From: Cecembia rubra
GTDB lineage: Bacteria; Bacteroidota; Bacteroidia; Cytophagales; Cyclobacteriaceae
Direction of reading: 5' to 3'
DNA: 64,000 nt
Assembly: GCF_003014575.1 (NCBI RefSeq)
Contig: NZ_PYGF01000010.1
Span: 81,056 to 145,055 of the forward strand
Both the position numbers and the translations under genes were made by a program. Shown here in pieces: positions 52,706 to 60,954 of this stretch (the first letter of the stretch is position 1; each line of letters starts with the position of its first letter). Under the pieces are notes generated by a model that ran no database searches, was not told the origin of the DNA, and was given only the letters and a program-made list of their open reading frames with translations.

Positions 52706-53296
52706 CTAAAAATCCAGAAGCCTAATATTGCAGCCAACTGGCCTACTTGAAGCGGGGCTGGGATTTCTTCTATTGGCTATCGCTGTCATGGCACTTTCAA
52801 GATACCTCAAATTGGCATTGGCTGCCACTTGGGGATTATTGTCGATAGCGCCTCTGTAAGCTATGGAGTAACCTGTAGGACTTGGCGTAACCAGAACTAC
52901 CTCCGGAAGTTTGGTGATACCCAACTGCCTGGTCACTACTTGATCCTCATCTGCTAAAAAAGAAAACATTATGCCTCTTTCTTCTGCTCTTTTTTTCATT
53001 TCGTCTGCAGATTCTCCTTCTTCTAACTTGACATGAGGGTTAACTAATGCAAAAACGAATCCTTGTGGATTAAACTCAGTGTGTAGGTTGACAATCCTTT
53101 CTTCATATAATTTGGAAAAAGGACAATTTAGACTGGTAAATATCAATACCACCCCTTTCGCATCGTTATGTTCTGTAAGCGAGAAAGTTCCACCTGAAAG
53201 GACATCTGGCAATTGAAAATTATCAACTCTTTGTGCTGAAACTGTATAAGGTATCAGAACAAGCATTGAAAAACTTAAAATTAGGAGCTTTTTCAT
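52706..53296 (-). CDS. Periplasmic thioredoxin-fold (redoxin-like) protein
   Basis: The 196-residue protein starts at ATG 53296 (the frame extends to 53341). It has a signal peptide (ILSFSMLVLIPYTVSAQ) and a thioredoxin fold: FTSLNCPFSKLYEERI (about 54-69) with CPFS in place of CxxC, GIMFSFLADEDQ, and cis-Pro LGITKLPEVVLV. The C-terminus ends with RPVGCNIRLLDF, where one further Cys could be the resolving partner. It resembles AhpC/TSA-related redoxins. Electron donor unknown. It starts 38 bp after the end of the phosphopantetheinyl transferase gene. Confidence 0.85.
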   Translation of the reverse strand: MKKLLILSFSMLVLIPYTVSAQRVDNFQLPDVLSGGTFSLTEHNDAKGVVLIFTSLNCPFSKLYEERIVNLHTEFNPQGFVFALVNPHVKLEEGESADEMKKRAEERGIMFSFLADEDQVVTRQLGITKLPEVVLVTPSPTGYSIAYRGAIDNNPQVAANANLRYLESAMTAIANRRNPSPASSRPVGCNIRLLDF

Positions 53297-53334
53297 GATT
53301 GCTGAGTTTATTACCAAATATAAGCACAAAGATC

Positions 53335-53964
53335 TTACCAAATAGTGTAAGTAAGGACAATGTCATTCTCTACTTCTACTTTTACATTATAAAAATGGTC
53401 TGAATATTCTGATTGATAGACTCTACCTTTGATCACATGGTCATCCAAAGAAAATGGATCAAGTAGAATATTGGATTTCAGGCTGATTCCCCTCCTCCCC
53501 TGACACTTGAAAATAGATTCTTTGGCGGACCAAGCAACTGTGTATAAAATTGGATCATTGTTTAAAAATTCAATTTCCGATGGGTCAAGGAATTTGGGAC
53601 CTAACCTGACCACTTTTTCCCTAACATAATCCAAATCTATTCCTACTGGCATGTCCTTATGAAAAATAGCTGCAGCAATTCCTTTGGTATGGGTCAATGA
53701 GACATATCCGTACCCATCCATGGGATGGGATTTCCCATGTTCGTCTTTAAAAAAGCCCGGATATGGTAAAGAAATACAGTCAAGAGCTGATTTGATCGCA
53801 ACTCTCGCTCCTTTCCATTCTATTTTTTTATCATCCCTGGATATGTTGGCATAGGATAGTTTTTCCCTAAAACTCAAAAAATCAATTCCATTTTGTGAAA
53901 CTTCTTGAATATTATTTACAGCCAAAGCTGATAAAGGACTTATTTTTTCTATTTTTGTTTGCAT
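53335..53964 (-). CDS. 4'-Phosphopantetheinyl transferase
   Basis: The 209-residue protein transfers phosphopantetheine from CoA to carrier proteins. It shows VSLTHTKGIAAAIF (the SxSH-type CoA region), VGIDLDYVREKV (about 112-123; metal-binding Asp pair) and WSAKESIFKCQG (about 144-155; WxxKEA-type with Glu). This is the compact Sfp/EntD-like class. It could serve fatty-acid or other carrier proteins. It is divergent from the WD40 gene by only 37 bp, so the two share a promoter region. Confidence 0.9.
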   Translation of the reverse strand: MQTKIEKISPLSALAVNNIQEVSQNGIDFLSFREKLSYANISRDDKKIEWKGARVAIKSALDCISLPYPGFFKDEHGKSHPMDGYGYVSLTHTKGIAAAIFHKDMPVGIDLDYVREKVVRLGPKFLDPSEIEFLNNDPILYTVAWSAKESIFKCQGRRGISLKSNILLDPFSLDDHVIKGRVYQSEYSDHFYNVKVEVENDIVLTYTIW

Positions 53965-54001
53965 AGGCCCATAAGGGATGAACTGCTAATCACAGCATTT
54001 T

Positions 54002-54910
54002 ATGTTAAATATACAAGTTAACAAACAGCATACCTTAACAGGACACAATGATTGTATTTATGCTTTGGTCGAAGGTCCTGATCCAAGATTTTTTTATACT
54101 GGATCAGGAGACGGAATGGTTGTAGAATGGGATCTGGACAAACCTAAAGATGGAAGACTGATCGCCAAAGTGGCCCATTCTGTTTATGCAATGGAAGTTG
54201 ATAAAGAAAGGAACTTACTTTTCATTGGACACAACTTTGAGGGAATCCATGTGGTTGACCTTGAAAAATCCAAAGAAATCTGGTCCCTAAAACTCACGGA
54301 CCAATCCATTTTTGACATCAAGGCTGTAGGAAATGAATTATATGTAGGTACCGGAGATGGTATCATTATCATTGTGGACATAGAACAGCGAGCTGTTAAA
54401 AAACATATTAAAATCAGCAAGAAAAGTGTGAGGGTCTTTGCATTAGATCCAACCAAAAGACATCTTGCAGTGGGCTTAAGTGATAATTCTGTCAAAATTT
54501 TCAATCTCTCTGACCATTCCCCAATTCATAATCTGGAAGCCCATAACAATTCTGTATTCGCTTTGGGCTACAACCCCACCAAATCGATGCTTGTTTCGGG
54601 CGGGAGAGATGCCCACCTGAATATTTGGGAAACCAAAAACTATTCTCTTCAGGAATCAATTGTAGCCCATATGTTTGCCATAAATTACCTCTCCTTCAGA
54701 GAAGACGGCGATTATTTTGTGACTTGTAGTATGGACAAGTCCATAAAAATATGGGACAGCAATTCATTAAAATTATTGAAAGTCATTGACAAAGCGAGGC
54801 ATGCAGGACATGGCACTTCCATCAATAAGGTTTTATGGAGCACCTATAATCAGCAGATCGTCTCAGTAAGTGATGACCGAAATATTTCTATCTGGCAAAT
54901 TGAACTATAA
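54002..54910 (+). CDS. WD40-repeat protein
   Basis: The 302-residue protein is a seven-bladed WD40 propeller without a signal, so cytoplasmic. Repeats end in W/xD-type dipeptides: GDGMVVEWDLD, GIHVVDLEKS, GDGIIIIVDIEQ, DNSVKIFNLSD, GRDAHLNIWETKN, MDKSIKIWDSNS and DDRNISIWQIEL. WD40 propellers scaffold complexes. Its last base is the first base of the next start codon (ATAATG), so it is coupled to the DivIVA-domain gene. Partner unknown. Confidence 0.9.
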   Translation: MLNIQVNKQHTLTGHNDCIYALVEGPDPRFFYTGSGDGMVVEWDLDKPKDGRLIAKVAHSVYAMEVDKERNLLFIGHNFEGIHVVDLEKSKEIWSLKLTDQSIFDIKAVGNELYVGTGDGIIIIVDIEQRAVKKHIKISKKSVRVFALDPTKRHLAVGLSDNSVKIFNLSDHSPIHNLEAHNNSVFALGYNPTKSMLVSGGRDAHLNIWETKNYSLQESIVAHMFAINYLSFREDGDYFVTCSMDKSIKIWDSNSLKLLKVIDKARHAGHGTSINKVLWSTYNQQIVSVSDDRNISIWQIEL

Positions 54911-55830
54911 TGACCATGAAATTTACTGCAACAGAAATCCGGGAAAAAAGCTTTGAAAAAAATTTCAGAGGATACGACAAAGATGAAGTTACTGAATTCT
55001 TAAAATCTTTGGCTGATGCCTGGGATAAGTTAGAAAGTGAGAGAAATGATCTTGAAAAAAGACTTCTGTATGCAGAGCAGGAAGCCAAGAAATTGAAAGA
55101 TGTAGAGGTTTCTCTTTTTAGAACTTTAAAAACTGCAGAAGATACCGGAGCCAATATTATAGAAGAAGCCAATAGGACAGCACATGAACTTCTGACAGAT
55201 GCGCATGAAAGTGCTGACAAAATGGTCAGAGACGCCAAAATCAAGGCGCAAAAAATTCTGGAAGAGACACAGAAAATGTCAGCAGAAACCCTGAGTGAAT
55301 TCAAGAACAGAATCAAAAGCTCAGTGAGAGATTTTGACCAACTTGTCAATAACAGGACCTTAATCCTCAAAAACCTCAAAAGGATTTCGGGAGACCTGGA
55401 AGAAATCTTGTCCAAATCGGATAAAGATTTTGAAAACTCAAACATCCTTTCTTTTTCAGATATTCTGGAAGGTCTGAATGAAATCAAAGTATCAGACTTA
55501 GCATCCGAACCAGAATTATTGGAAAGTAATATAGCCTCTATTAAAGAGGGTGAAACTTTAATAAAAGCAGATGGAAATGAAAGTTCAGAGGAATTAGTTG
55601 AAAATGAAGAATCTAAGGTGCCAGAAGATAAATCAGAAGCCGTAAACTCCGAATCACAACCCTCTGAAGAAGAAAATACAGTAAAACCTGAAGCCATATC
55701 AGACGTAGAGAACAGTATTTCTAATCCTGAGGATTTGCCAAAAGAATCTTCCTCTGATTCTACGCAAAATACTCAAGATGAGTCGAAGAAAGACAAGAAA
55801 CAGGGTTCATTTTTTGACCAATTGGACTAA
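54910..55830 (+). CDS. DivIVA-domain coiled-coil protein with acidic tail
   Basis: The 306-residue protein begins with a DivIVA-type region (TATEIREKSFEKNFRGYDKD, residues about 6-25, EVTEFLKSLADAW), which in Gram-positive bacteria targets curved membranes. Coiled coils follow (about 40-130 and 135-195). The last 100 residues are acidic, Ser/Glu-rich and probably disordered, ending GSFFDQLD. DivIVA proteins are less usual in Bacteroidota and of unknown role there. It overlaps WD40 and folB by one base each. Confidence 0.85.
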   Translation: MTMKFTATEIREKSFEKNFRGYDKDEVTEFLKSLADAWDKLESERNDLEKRLLYAEQEAKKLKDVEVSLFRTLKTAEDTGANIIEEANRTAHELLTDAHESADKMVRDAKIKAQKILEETQKMSAETLSEFKNRIKSSVRDFDQLVNNRTLILKNLKRISGDLEEILSKSDKDFENSNILSFSDILEGLNEIKVSDLASEPELLESNIASIKEGETLIKADGNESSEELVENEESKVPEDKSEAVNSESQPSEEENTVKPEAISDVENSISNPEDLPKESSSDSTQNTQDESKKDKKQGSFFDQLD

Positions 55831-56195
55831 TGGGAAAAGTTGCATTAGAGGGAATTGAATTTCATGCATATCATGGTGTATTCTCTGAGGAAAACAAACT
55901 CGGGAACAGGTTTACTGTTGACATACATGTAGAAACGGATTTCAAGAAGGCCATGTTGGAAGATAAGCTCGGAGATACAGTTGATTATGTTGGCCTATAC
56001 AAAATTGCTCAATCCCACATGCAGGAGCCGGTTAAACTTTTGGAACATCTTGCCCATTTGATGATCAAAGACATCATATCCGCATTCCCAAGCATAAAAT
56101 CTGTATCTATAACAATCAAAAAACACAACCCAGCTCTGGGTGGAGTTGTCAACTATTCCGTAGTCACCGTGACCTATCCAGCTGATTATGAATAA
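55830..56195 (+). CDS. folB: Dihydroneopterin aldolase
   Basis: The 121-residue enzyme forms 6-hydroxymethyl-dihydropterin in folate synthesis. Motifs are IEFHAYHGVFSEENKLGN (about 8-25; tunnel-fold opening with HGV), VDIHVETDFKKA, TVDYVGLYKIA and LLEHLAHLMIKDI (about 70-82; catalytic/active-site Glu), and KHNPALGGVVNYS. Length and motifs are complete. Start codon overlaps the DivIVA stop by one base; the ChaN gene starts 8 bp inside its end. Confidence 0.95.
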   Translation: MGKVALEGIEFHAYHGVFSEENKLGNRFTVDIHVETDFKKAMLEDKLGDTVDYVGLYKIAQSHMQEPVKLLEHLAHLMIKDIISAFPSIKSVSITIKKHNPALGGVVNYSVVTVTYPADYE

Positions 56196-57051
56196 AAAAA
56201 TCGTTTTAATTAGCTTGTTTCTATTTCCACTTACTGGAATTATGGCCCAAAATGAAGCCTATAAAATTTTTACAAAAGAAGGAAAGGAAATATCATTTGA
56301 AACTATGGCAGTTAATGCTTCCCAAGTTGAAGCTATCTTTTTTGGTGAACTCCACAACAATTCCATTGCCCATTGGCTACAATTAAGACTTTTGAAATCC
56401 CTTCAACAAAGTAATAACAAAGTGGTTTTAGCGGGAGAATTTTTTGAGCGTGATGATCAATTGAATATTGATGAATGGTTTTCCGGGAGAATTACTGATA
56501 AAAACTTCGAATCAGAGGCAAAACTCTGGAACAACTACAGTACAGATTACAAGCCTTTGATGATTTTTGCAAAGGAGCATCAGATCCCATTTGTAGCTTC
56601 CAATATTCCTAGAAAATATGCTTCCTTGGTAAGCAGGGAAGGAATGAATGGCCTTGAATCATTAAGTAGTGAGGCAAAGAAATACATCGCTCCTCTGCCT
56701 GTGGAAGTGGACAAAACATTACCCGGTTACAAAGGCATGACAGAAATGATGCACGGCGCTAATATGAATATAGATTTTATGATTGAGGCTCAGGCCATAA
56801 AAGATGCTACAATGGCTTACTCTTTGTTTAACTATTTTCAAAAAGGTAATTTAATTCTTCACATAAATGGCTCTTATCATTCTAATAATTTTGAGGGAAT
56901 TGTCTGGTATGTGAAAAAGGATTTTCCCCAATTAAAAATAATGACCATCAACACTGTAGAACAGAAGGAAATACTGACCCTGGAAGATAAGCATCTGTAC
57001 ACTGCAGATTTCATAATTGTTACCCCTCAAGACGGACCAAAAAGCTATTGA
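56188..57051 (+). CDS. ChaN-like haem-binding periplasmic protein
   Basis: The 287-residue protein has a signal (LISLFLFPLTGIMAQ) and a ChaN (DUF399) domain: FFGELHNNSIAHWLQLRLLK (about 51-70) with the GExHDN-like motif, VLAGEFFERDDQLNID (about 81-96), ASNIPRKYASLV and LHINGSYHSNNFEG (late His). ChaN of Campylobacter binds haem. The domain here may bind haem or metal. It overlaps folB by 8 bp, and a DUF4268 gene starts 4 bp after it. Confidence 0.88.
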   Translation: MNKKIVLISLFLFPLTGIMAQNEAYKIFTKEGKEISFETMAVNASQVEAIFFGELHNNSIAHWLQLRLLKSLQQSNNKVVLAGEFFERDDQLNIDEWFSGRITDKNFESEAKLWNNYSTDYKPLMIFAKEHQIPFVASNIPRKYASLVSREGMNGLESLSSEAKKYIAPLPVEVDKTLPGYKGMTEMMHGANMNIDFMIEAQAIKDATMAYSLFNYFQKGNLILHINGSYHSNNFEGIVWYVKKDFPQLKIMTINTVEQKEILTLEDKHLYTADFIIVTPQDGPKSY

Positions 57052-57055
57052 TCTG

Positions 57056-57514
57056 ATGTACAGTAAAGCAGAAAAAGCTAAAATCAGAAAAGAATTCTGG
57101 ACGGCTTTTGGGCAATATATGAAACCTGTCCCCAATGCAGATGGCTTTAGGACCAACTGGCAAAATTACAAGACAGGAGTAAAGGATATCTATTTTCGGA
57201 TGAAAGCCGAAAGGGAATTCACCTCAGTGGGAATAGAAATAACGCATCCAGATTTAGAACTTCAACAGTTATTTTTTGAGCAATTTGAATCATTCAAAAA
57301 ATCCCTTGAATCAGAATTGGGAGAAAAATGGAACTGGGAACTCCATAAGGAAGAAGAATTTGGTAAAATAATCTCCAGAATTCATAAAATAAAGTCGGGG
57401 GTTAACATTATGGACCAAAATGATTGGCCCACCATCATTTCCTTTCTCAAACCCAGGATATTGGCTTTGGATTCCTTTTGGTGCAATTTTAAACCTGCAT
57501 TTGAAGAATTATAG
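57056..57514 (+). CDS. DUF4268-domain protein
   Basis: The 152-residue cytoplasmic protein starts at ATG 57056, four bases after the ChaN stop. The DUF4268 pattern is clear: IRKEFWTAFGQYMKPVPNA, WQNYKTGVKDIYFRMKAERE, VGIEITHPDLELQQLFFEQF, WELHKEEEFGKIISRI and a C-terminal PRILALDSFWCNFKPAF. Function unknown; some relatives are nuclease-like modules, but no catalytic residues are certain here. It ends the WD40-DivIVA-folB-ChaN run. Confidence 0.86.
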   Translation: MYSKAEKAKIRKEFWTAFGQYMKPVPNADGFRTNWQNYKTGVKDIYFRMKAEREFTSVGIEITHPDLELQQLFFEQFESFKKSLESELGEKWNWELHKEEEFGKIISRIHKIKSGVNIMDQNDWPTIISFLKPRILALDSFWCNFKPAFEEL

Positions 57515-57681
57515 GACACCTTTGTACTAATAATTGTTTTGTGACATTTTTTTGAATCAAGTATAAGGTACCAAGTCTTTGGAAAAAGATTAAGGGTAAT
57601 TTGATTCCAAATATGTGCAAAAGGATATTGGATTTCAGGCCTAATTCCCGAAATCCAATATTCACTTTTGGTTTTTAATTA

Positions 57682-59091
57682 TCAAACAATCACTTTGGTA
57701 GTTCCTCCACCCTTTAATGTAATATCAACAGGCTTGTTGGACTTCCAGCTGCCACCGGTAAAATCAGGGATATCAATGGAATTAGAACGGTTTGTCACAG
57801 ACCATTCACTAAGTGGAGTAATTGCTGACCAAAGTGCAGCATCATAAACATCCTGGTCTAAAGGAAGTCCATTTCTCAAACAATCAATCAACCTCCAATC
57901 CATCATGAAGTCCATTCCTCCATGACCACCAATTTGCTTGGCCAATTCTCCTACTTTCTTAACAATCTCTGGAGTGTATTTTTCTTCCAACGCTTTCATT
58001 TCTTCATCTTTCAGCCAATCATGGCCTTTGGATACTTTAGGGTTGGGATATTTCTGTGCAAATCCTAATGTTCCGCTTATGGTATGTAACCTTGAATAGG
58101 GTCTAGGAGAGGTAACATCATGTTGGATCATGATAGACTTTCCTTTCTTTGTCTTGATTATGGTGGTATTCATATTCCCACCAAACTTCTTTTCCGCATA
58201 AGAAGCAAAGAAGTTATCCTTTTCAGCCAATTCTCTGGCTTTTGCCGCCATATGGAAATCATGGGAAGAAAGAGATGTCAAATAATCCATTTGATCCCCT
58301 CTATTGATATCCATGATCTGGCAGACTGGCCCCAAACCATGGGTAGGATACAAATTCCCATCTTTGAAATTTTCTTTCAATCTCCACATATCCTGGTATC
58401 CACCTTCTGAATCTTTCATAAAATTCAACCAGAGTAAATCATGGATATAGGCTCCTTCGGTATGAATAATTTCTCCAAAGAAACCATCCCGTTTCATACT
58501 CAATGTCATCAACTCAAAAAAGTCATAGCAGCAGTTTTCAAGCATCATGCAATGCTTTCTAGTTCTTTCGGAAGTTTCAACCAATTGCCAGCATTCTTCA
58601 AGAGTCTTTGCCGCGGGGACTTCAACAGCTACATGCTTTCCTGATTCCATGGCATAAACAGCCATAGGTGAATGCCAATCCCATGGAGTGGCAATATAAA
58701 TCAGATCAAGATCATTCCTGTCTACCATCTTTTTCCATGCGTAAGCTGATCCGGAATATCCCTCTGGCTGGTGCTTGGAACCCGCAAGTTTAGCCTTCAT
58801 TTTATCCACCCTTTCTGGGATAAGGTCACAAAGTGCCTTGATTTCAACTCCATCAATTTTACTCAAACGATCCACGGCACCTGGTCCTCTCATACCTAAG
58901 CCAACTACTCCAATCCTCACAGTTTGTAGTTTTGGTGCAGCATAACCACACATATTGAAACTTTGGTTATTTATTTTTTTGGCAAGCTGATACAATTGTT
59001 CCGGGCTTTCAGCTTTAGCCAGGTTGGGCATGGTAGCTCCGACAATTCCTAATCCCGCCAATTTGATAAAATCTCTGCGCTTATTGCTCAT
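57682..59091 (-). CDS. Exported Gfo/Idh/MocA oxidoreductase, GH109-like
   Basis: The 469-residue protein has a Tat signal (SNKRRDFIKLAGLGIVGA) and a Rossmann domain (IGVVGLGMRGPGAVDRL, about 59-75). The Gfo/Idh/MocA catalytic region and the GH109-type segment PTHGLGPVCQIMDINRGDQ (about 248-266) follow. GH109 enzymes use bound NAD to remove alpha-N-acetylgalactosamine. The family includes inactive or different-specificity members, so the substrate is not certain. It acts outside the cytoplasm. The gene stands alone. Confidence 0.92.
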   Translation of the reverse strand: MSNKRRDFIKLAGLGIVGATMPNLAKAESPEQLYQLAKKINNQSFNMCGYAAPKLQTVRIGVVGLGMRGPGAVDRLSKIDGVEIKALCDLIPERVDKMKAKLAGSKHQPEGYSGSAYAWKKMVDRNDLDLIYIATPWDWHSPMAVYAMESGKHVAVEVPAAKTLEECWQLVETSERTRKHCMMLENCCYDFFELMTLSMKRDGFFGEIIHTEGAYIHDLLWLNFMKDSEGGYQDMWRLKENFKDGNLYPTHGLGPVCQIMDINRGDQMDYLTSLSSHDFHMAAKARELAEKDNFFASYAEKKFGGNMNTTIIKTKKGKSIMIQHDVTSPRPYSRLHTISGTLGFAQKYPNPKVSKGHDWLKDEEMKALEEKYTPEIVKKVGELAKQIGGHGGMDFMMDWRLIDCLRNGLPLDQDVYDAALWSAITPLSEWSVTNRSNSIDIPDFTGGSWKSNKPVDITLKGGGTTKVIV

Positions 59092-59402
59092 GATTACTGA
59101 TTGATGTTTTGCTGGTGAATGATCAGTTTTTTTTCATGAAAATAGAATTATTTATTCTTTAAAAAGCGATGACCGAATAAAAAAGTGAGGAAAATACTAA
59201 CAAAGGCAAAATCTTAACGCTATTCTTTTATTCCATGAAATAAAAAGATCATTTTTTGACAAGACAGCTTTGTATTCCATCCAAAATTCAGAATGGATTA
59301 TAACTATCCCCGAAAATCCCAATATTATTATCCCTGCAATCCACAAAAAAGCCTGCCCATTGAGTATTGGCAGGCTTTATATGGAATAAATTTTTTAAGC
59401 TT
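59092..59402. other. Intergenic stretch ending in a terminator
   Basis: Apart from the terminator at 59344-59380, I see no gene or repeat. It separates two minus-strand genes. Confidence 0.5.
59344..59380 (-). terminator. Terminator of the DUF6503 gene pair
   Basis: Stem AGCCTGCC/GGCAGGCT with an 11-base loop; on the minus strand it is followed by a T run (complement of the A run at 59344-59350). It lies 25 bases after the stop at 59403. Confidence 0.85.
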
Positions 59403-60143
59403 TCAGAAAGAAACTTTAATATTCTCCATTCGGATCTCGGACAAAAGTTCGAGTTTTCCCTCCTTATACAAACCCTCCATCTTATCAACTGAGGTGTTTT
59501 TCTCTTCCGGCTTATAATTCTCAAAATCTAAAAGCAGTAATCCATTCACTTGATGTTGTTTAATTGCCTTTCTGAACCTTACTCCTCCCCCATCTGTATG
59601 ATAAGAATATGCCATGTAGTCCATTGTATACTTTTCTTTATGAAACCAATACAAAAATTCATCATCATAATCTTCTCCACCACCCTCTTGTCGGAAAGTT
59701 ACTTTAACGATATGATAGGAATTACCTTCCAGTTCAGTTTCTCCCAGGTACGTTTTAATAACTGCTGCATCATTTAATCCATAAGGAAGAAATGCAAAAT
59801 AGGCTACAGAGTTAACTGAATTACTGAATGCCCTGATTCGGTCCTCCGGCAAATCCACGGGTGTATCATTTACGGTCCTTTGGAATCCATCATTGTTCAG
59901 CACATCTCTTACAAAACCTGTACTATCGGTAAATTCCCTGATATATTCATATTTAGAAGGAGATTTGAAAATGGAATAATGACGCTCCCTGAAATCAAAA
60001 CTGATGAGGGCCTCCTGATAAAGCGCTCCGCCATGGGCTTTTATTGACTGGTCAACTATTCGCTGAGCTTCTTTGTCAACTCCCTGTTGAACACATGAGG
60101 ATATAAATATGGAAATGGCAAAAATAGACAATAGAGTTCTCAT
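59403..60143 (-). CDS. DUF6503-family lipoprotein, downstream copy
   Basis: The 246-residue protein starts at ATG 60143 (lipobox SSC, Cys17 near ISSCVQ). The pattern of DUF6503 is an opening helix RIVDQSIKAHGG, a beta-rich body with FDFRERHYSIFKS, and late segments EFLYWFHKEKYTMDYMAYS and VNGLLLLDFENYKP. The upstream gene is a paralogue with the same architecture. The family is uncharacterised; LolA-like lipid-binding roles have been suggested for related folds. The two likely arose by duplication. Confidence 0.82.
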   Translation of the reverse strand: MRTLLSIFAISIFISSCVQQGVDKEAQRIVDQSIKAHGGALYQEALISFDFRERHYSIFKSPSKYEYIREFTDSTGFVRDVLNNDGFQRTVNDTPVDLPEDRIRAFSNSVNSVAYFAFLPYGLNDAAVIKTYLGETELEGNSYHIVKVTFRQEGGGEDYDDEFLYWFHKEKYTMDYMAYSYHTDGGGVRFRKAIKQHQVNGLLLLDFENYKPEEKNTSVDKMEGLYKEGKLELLSEIRMENIKVSF

Positions 60144-60186
60144 ATAAATGATATTTTTAGGTATTAAGACAAGCTTTAGAAAGTAA

Positions 60187-60924
60187 TCACCTATAGACCT
60201 TATAAAGTCCATAGCCATAACTGGCTCTTTTGTACAAATGGTTCCCAAGGGAATCTACCCTGTAGCTTTCTCTTCTTGCAGGCAATAAGACACCGCTGCT
60301 CTTATCCCAGCCCAAATTATATACCAAGCTAAAATGATCCGATGTTTTCACTTTGTAGGCTACCAATTCAAAAGTATTTGGATCAAAAAAATACCACCAG
60401 ATATCCGTATTAGGATCTTTTGGATCCCCATCTATCACCTTAATGCTCTCTACAACCACTCCACCGGATAGCTCTGATTTCCCTTCATAACTCAAGTACT
60501 TTTTATCATCCAATAGATCAAATGGCTTAGTCATGACATAGAATGCAGCATCCATTTCCCTTTTTTTTGCCTGAAGAAAGCCTTGATTTTGGATTTCATT
60601 GCTTCCCATCCAATATTGGGTTTTTATACCATCAAATATGACCCTGTGCTGAATACTGTCTTTTTCCCAAGACATTTTGGCTTCAAAGTAAGGTTTAAGT
60701 CTAAATTCATTTTCCTGACGGACATAAGATTCAGCGTCCCCATTCTCTTCAAACATCCAGATATCTCTTACCATGGAAATGGATTGGATATTTTCCCAAT
60801 TTTCCGTCCCTCCATGGAATGCTATGGATTTATTTATTATTTCCACAGACTTCCTGTCCTGATTAGAGCAGGAATAGTGGAATATTATAAACAATGTTGC
60901 AAGCAAGAACTTATATCTTTTCAT
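60187..60924 (-). CDS. DUF6503-family lipoprotein, upstream copy
   Basis: The 245-residue protein has a lipobox (YSC, Cys19) and the same layout as the next gene: EIINKSIAFHGG against RIVDQSIKAHGG, WYFFDPNTFELVAYKV against LYWFHKEKYTMDYMAY. It starts the pair; the gap to the downstream copy is 43 bp. Identity between copies is low by eye, so the duplication is old or the two are diverged for different ligands. Confidence 0.82.
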   Translation of the reverse strand: MKRYKFLLATLFIIFHYSCSNQDRKSVEIINKSIAFHGGTENWENIQSISMVRDIWMFEENGDAESYVRQENEFRLKPYFEAKMSWEKDSIQHRVIFDGIKTQYWMGSNEIQNQGFLQAKKREMDAAFYVMTKPFDLLDDKKYLSYEGKSELSGGVVVESIKVIDGDPKDPNTDIWWYFFDPNTFELVAYKVKTSDHFSLVYNLGWDKSSGVLLPARRESYRVDSLGNHLYKRASYGYGLYKVYR

Positions 60925-60954
60925 TATGATTTCTGATATTTTGGAGCAAATATA

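Noticed and set aside
54888-55697. 269-codon Ser-rich minus-strand open frame
   Set aside because: It is antisense to the DivIVA-domain gene; the Ser/Leu-rich composition reflects the complement of its acidic and coiled-coil codons.
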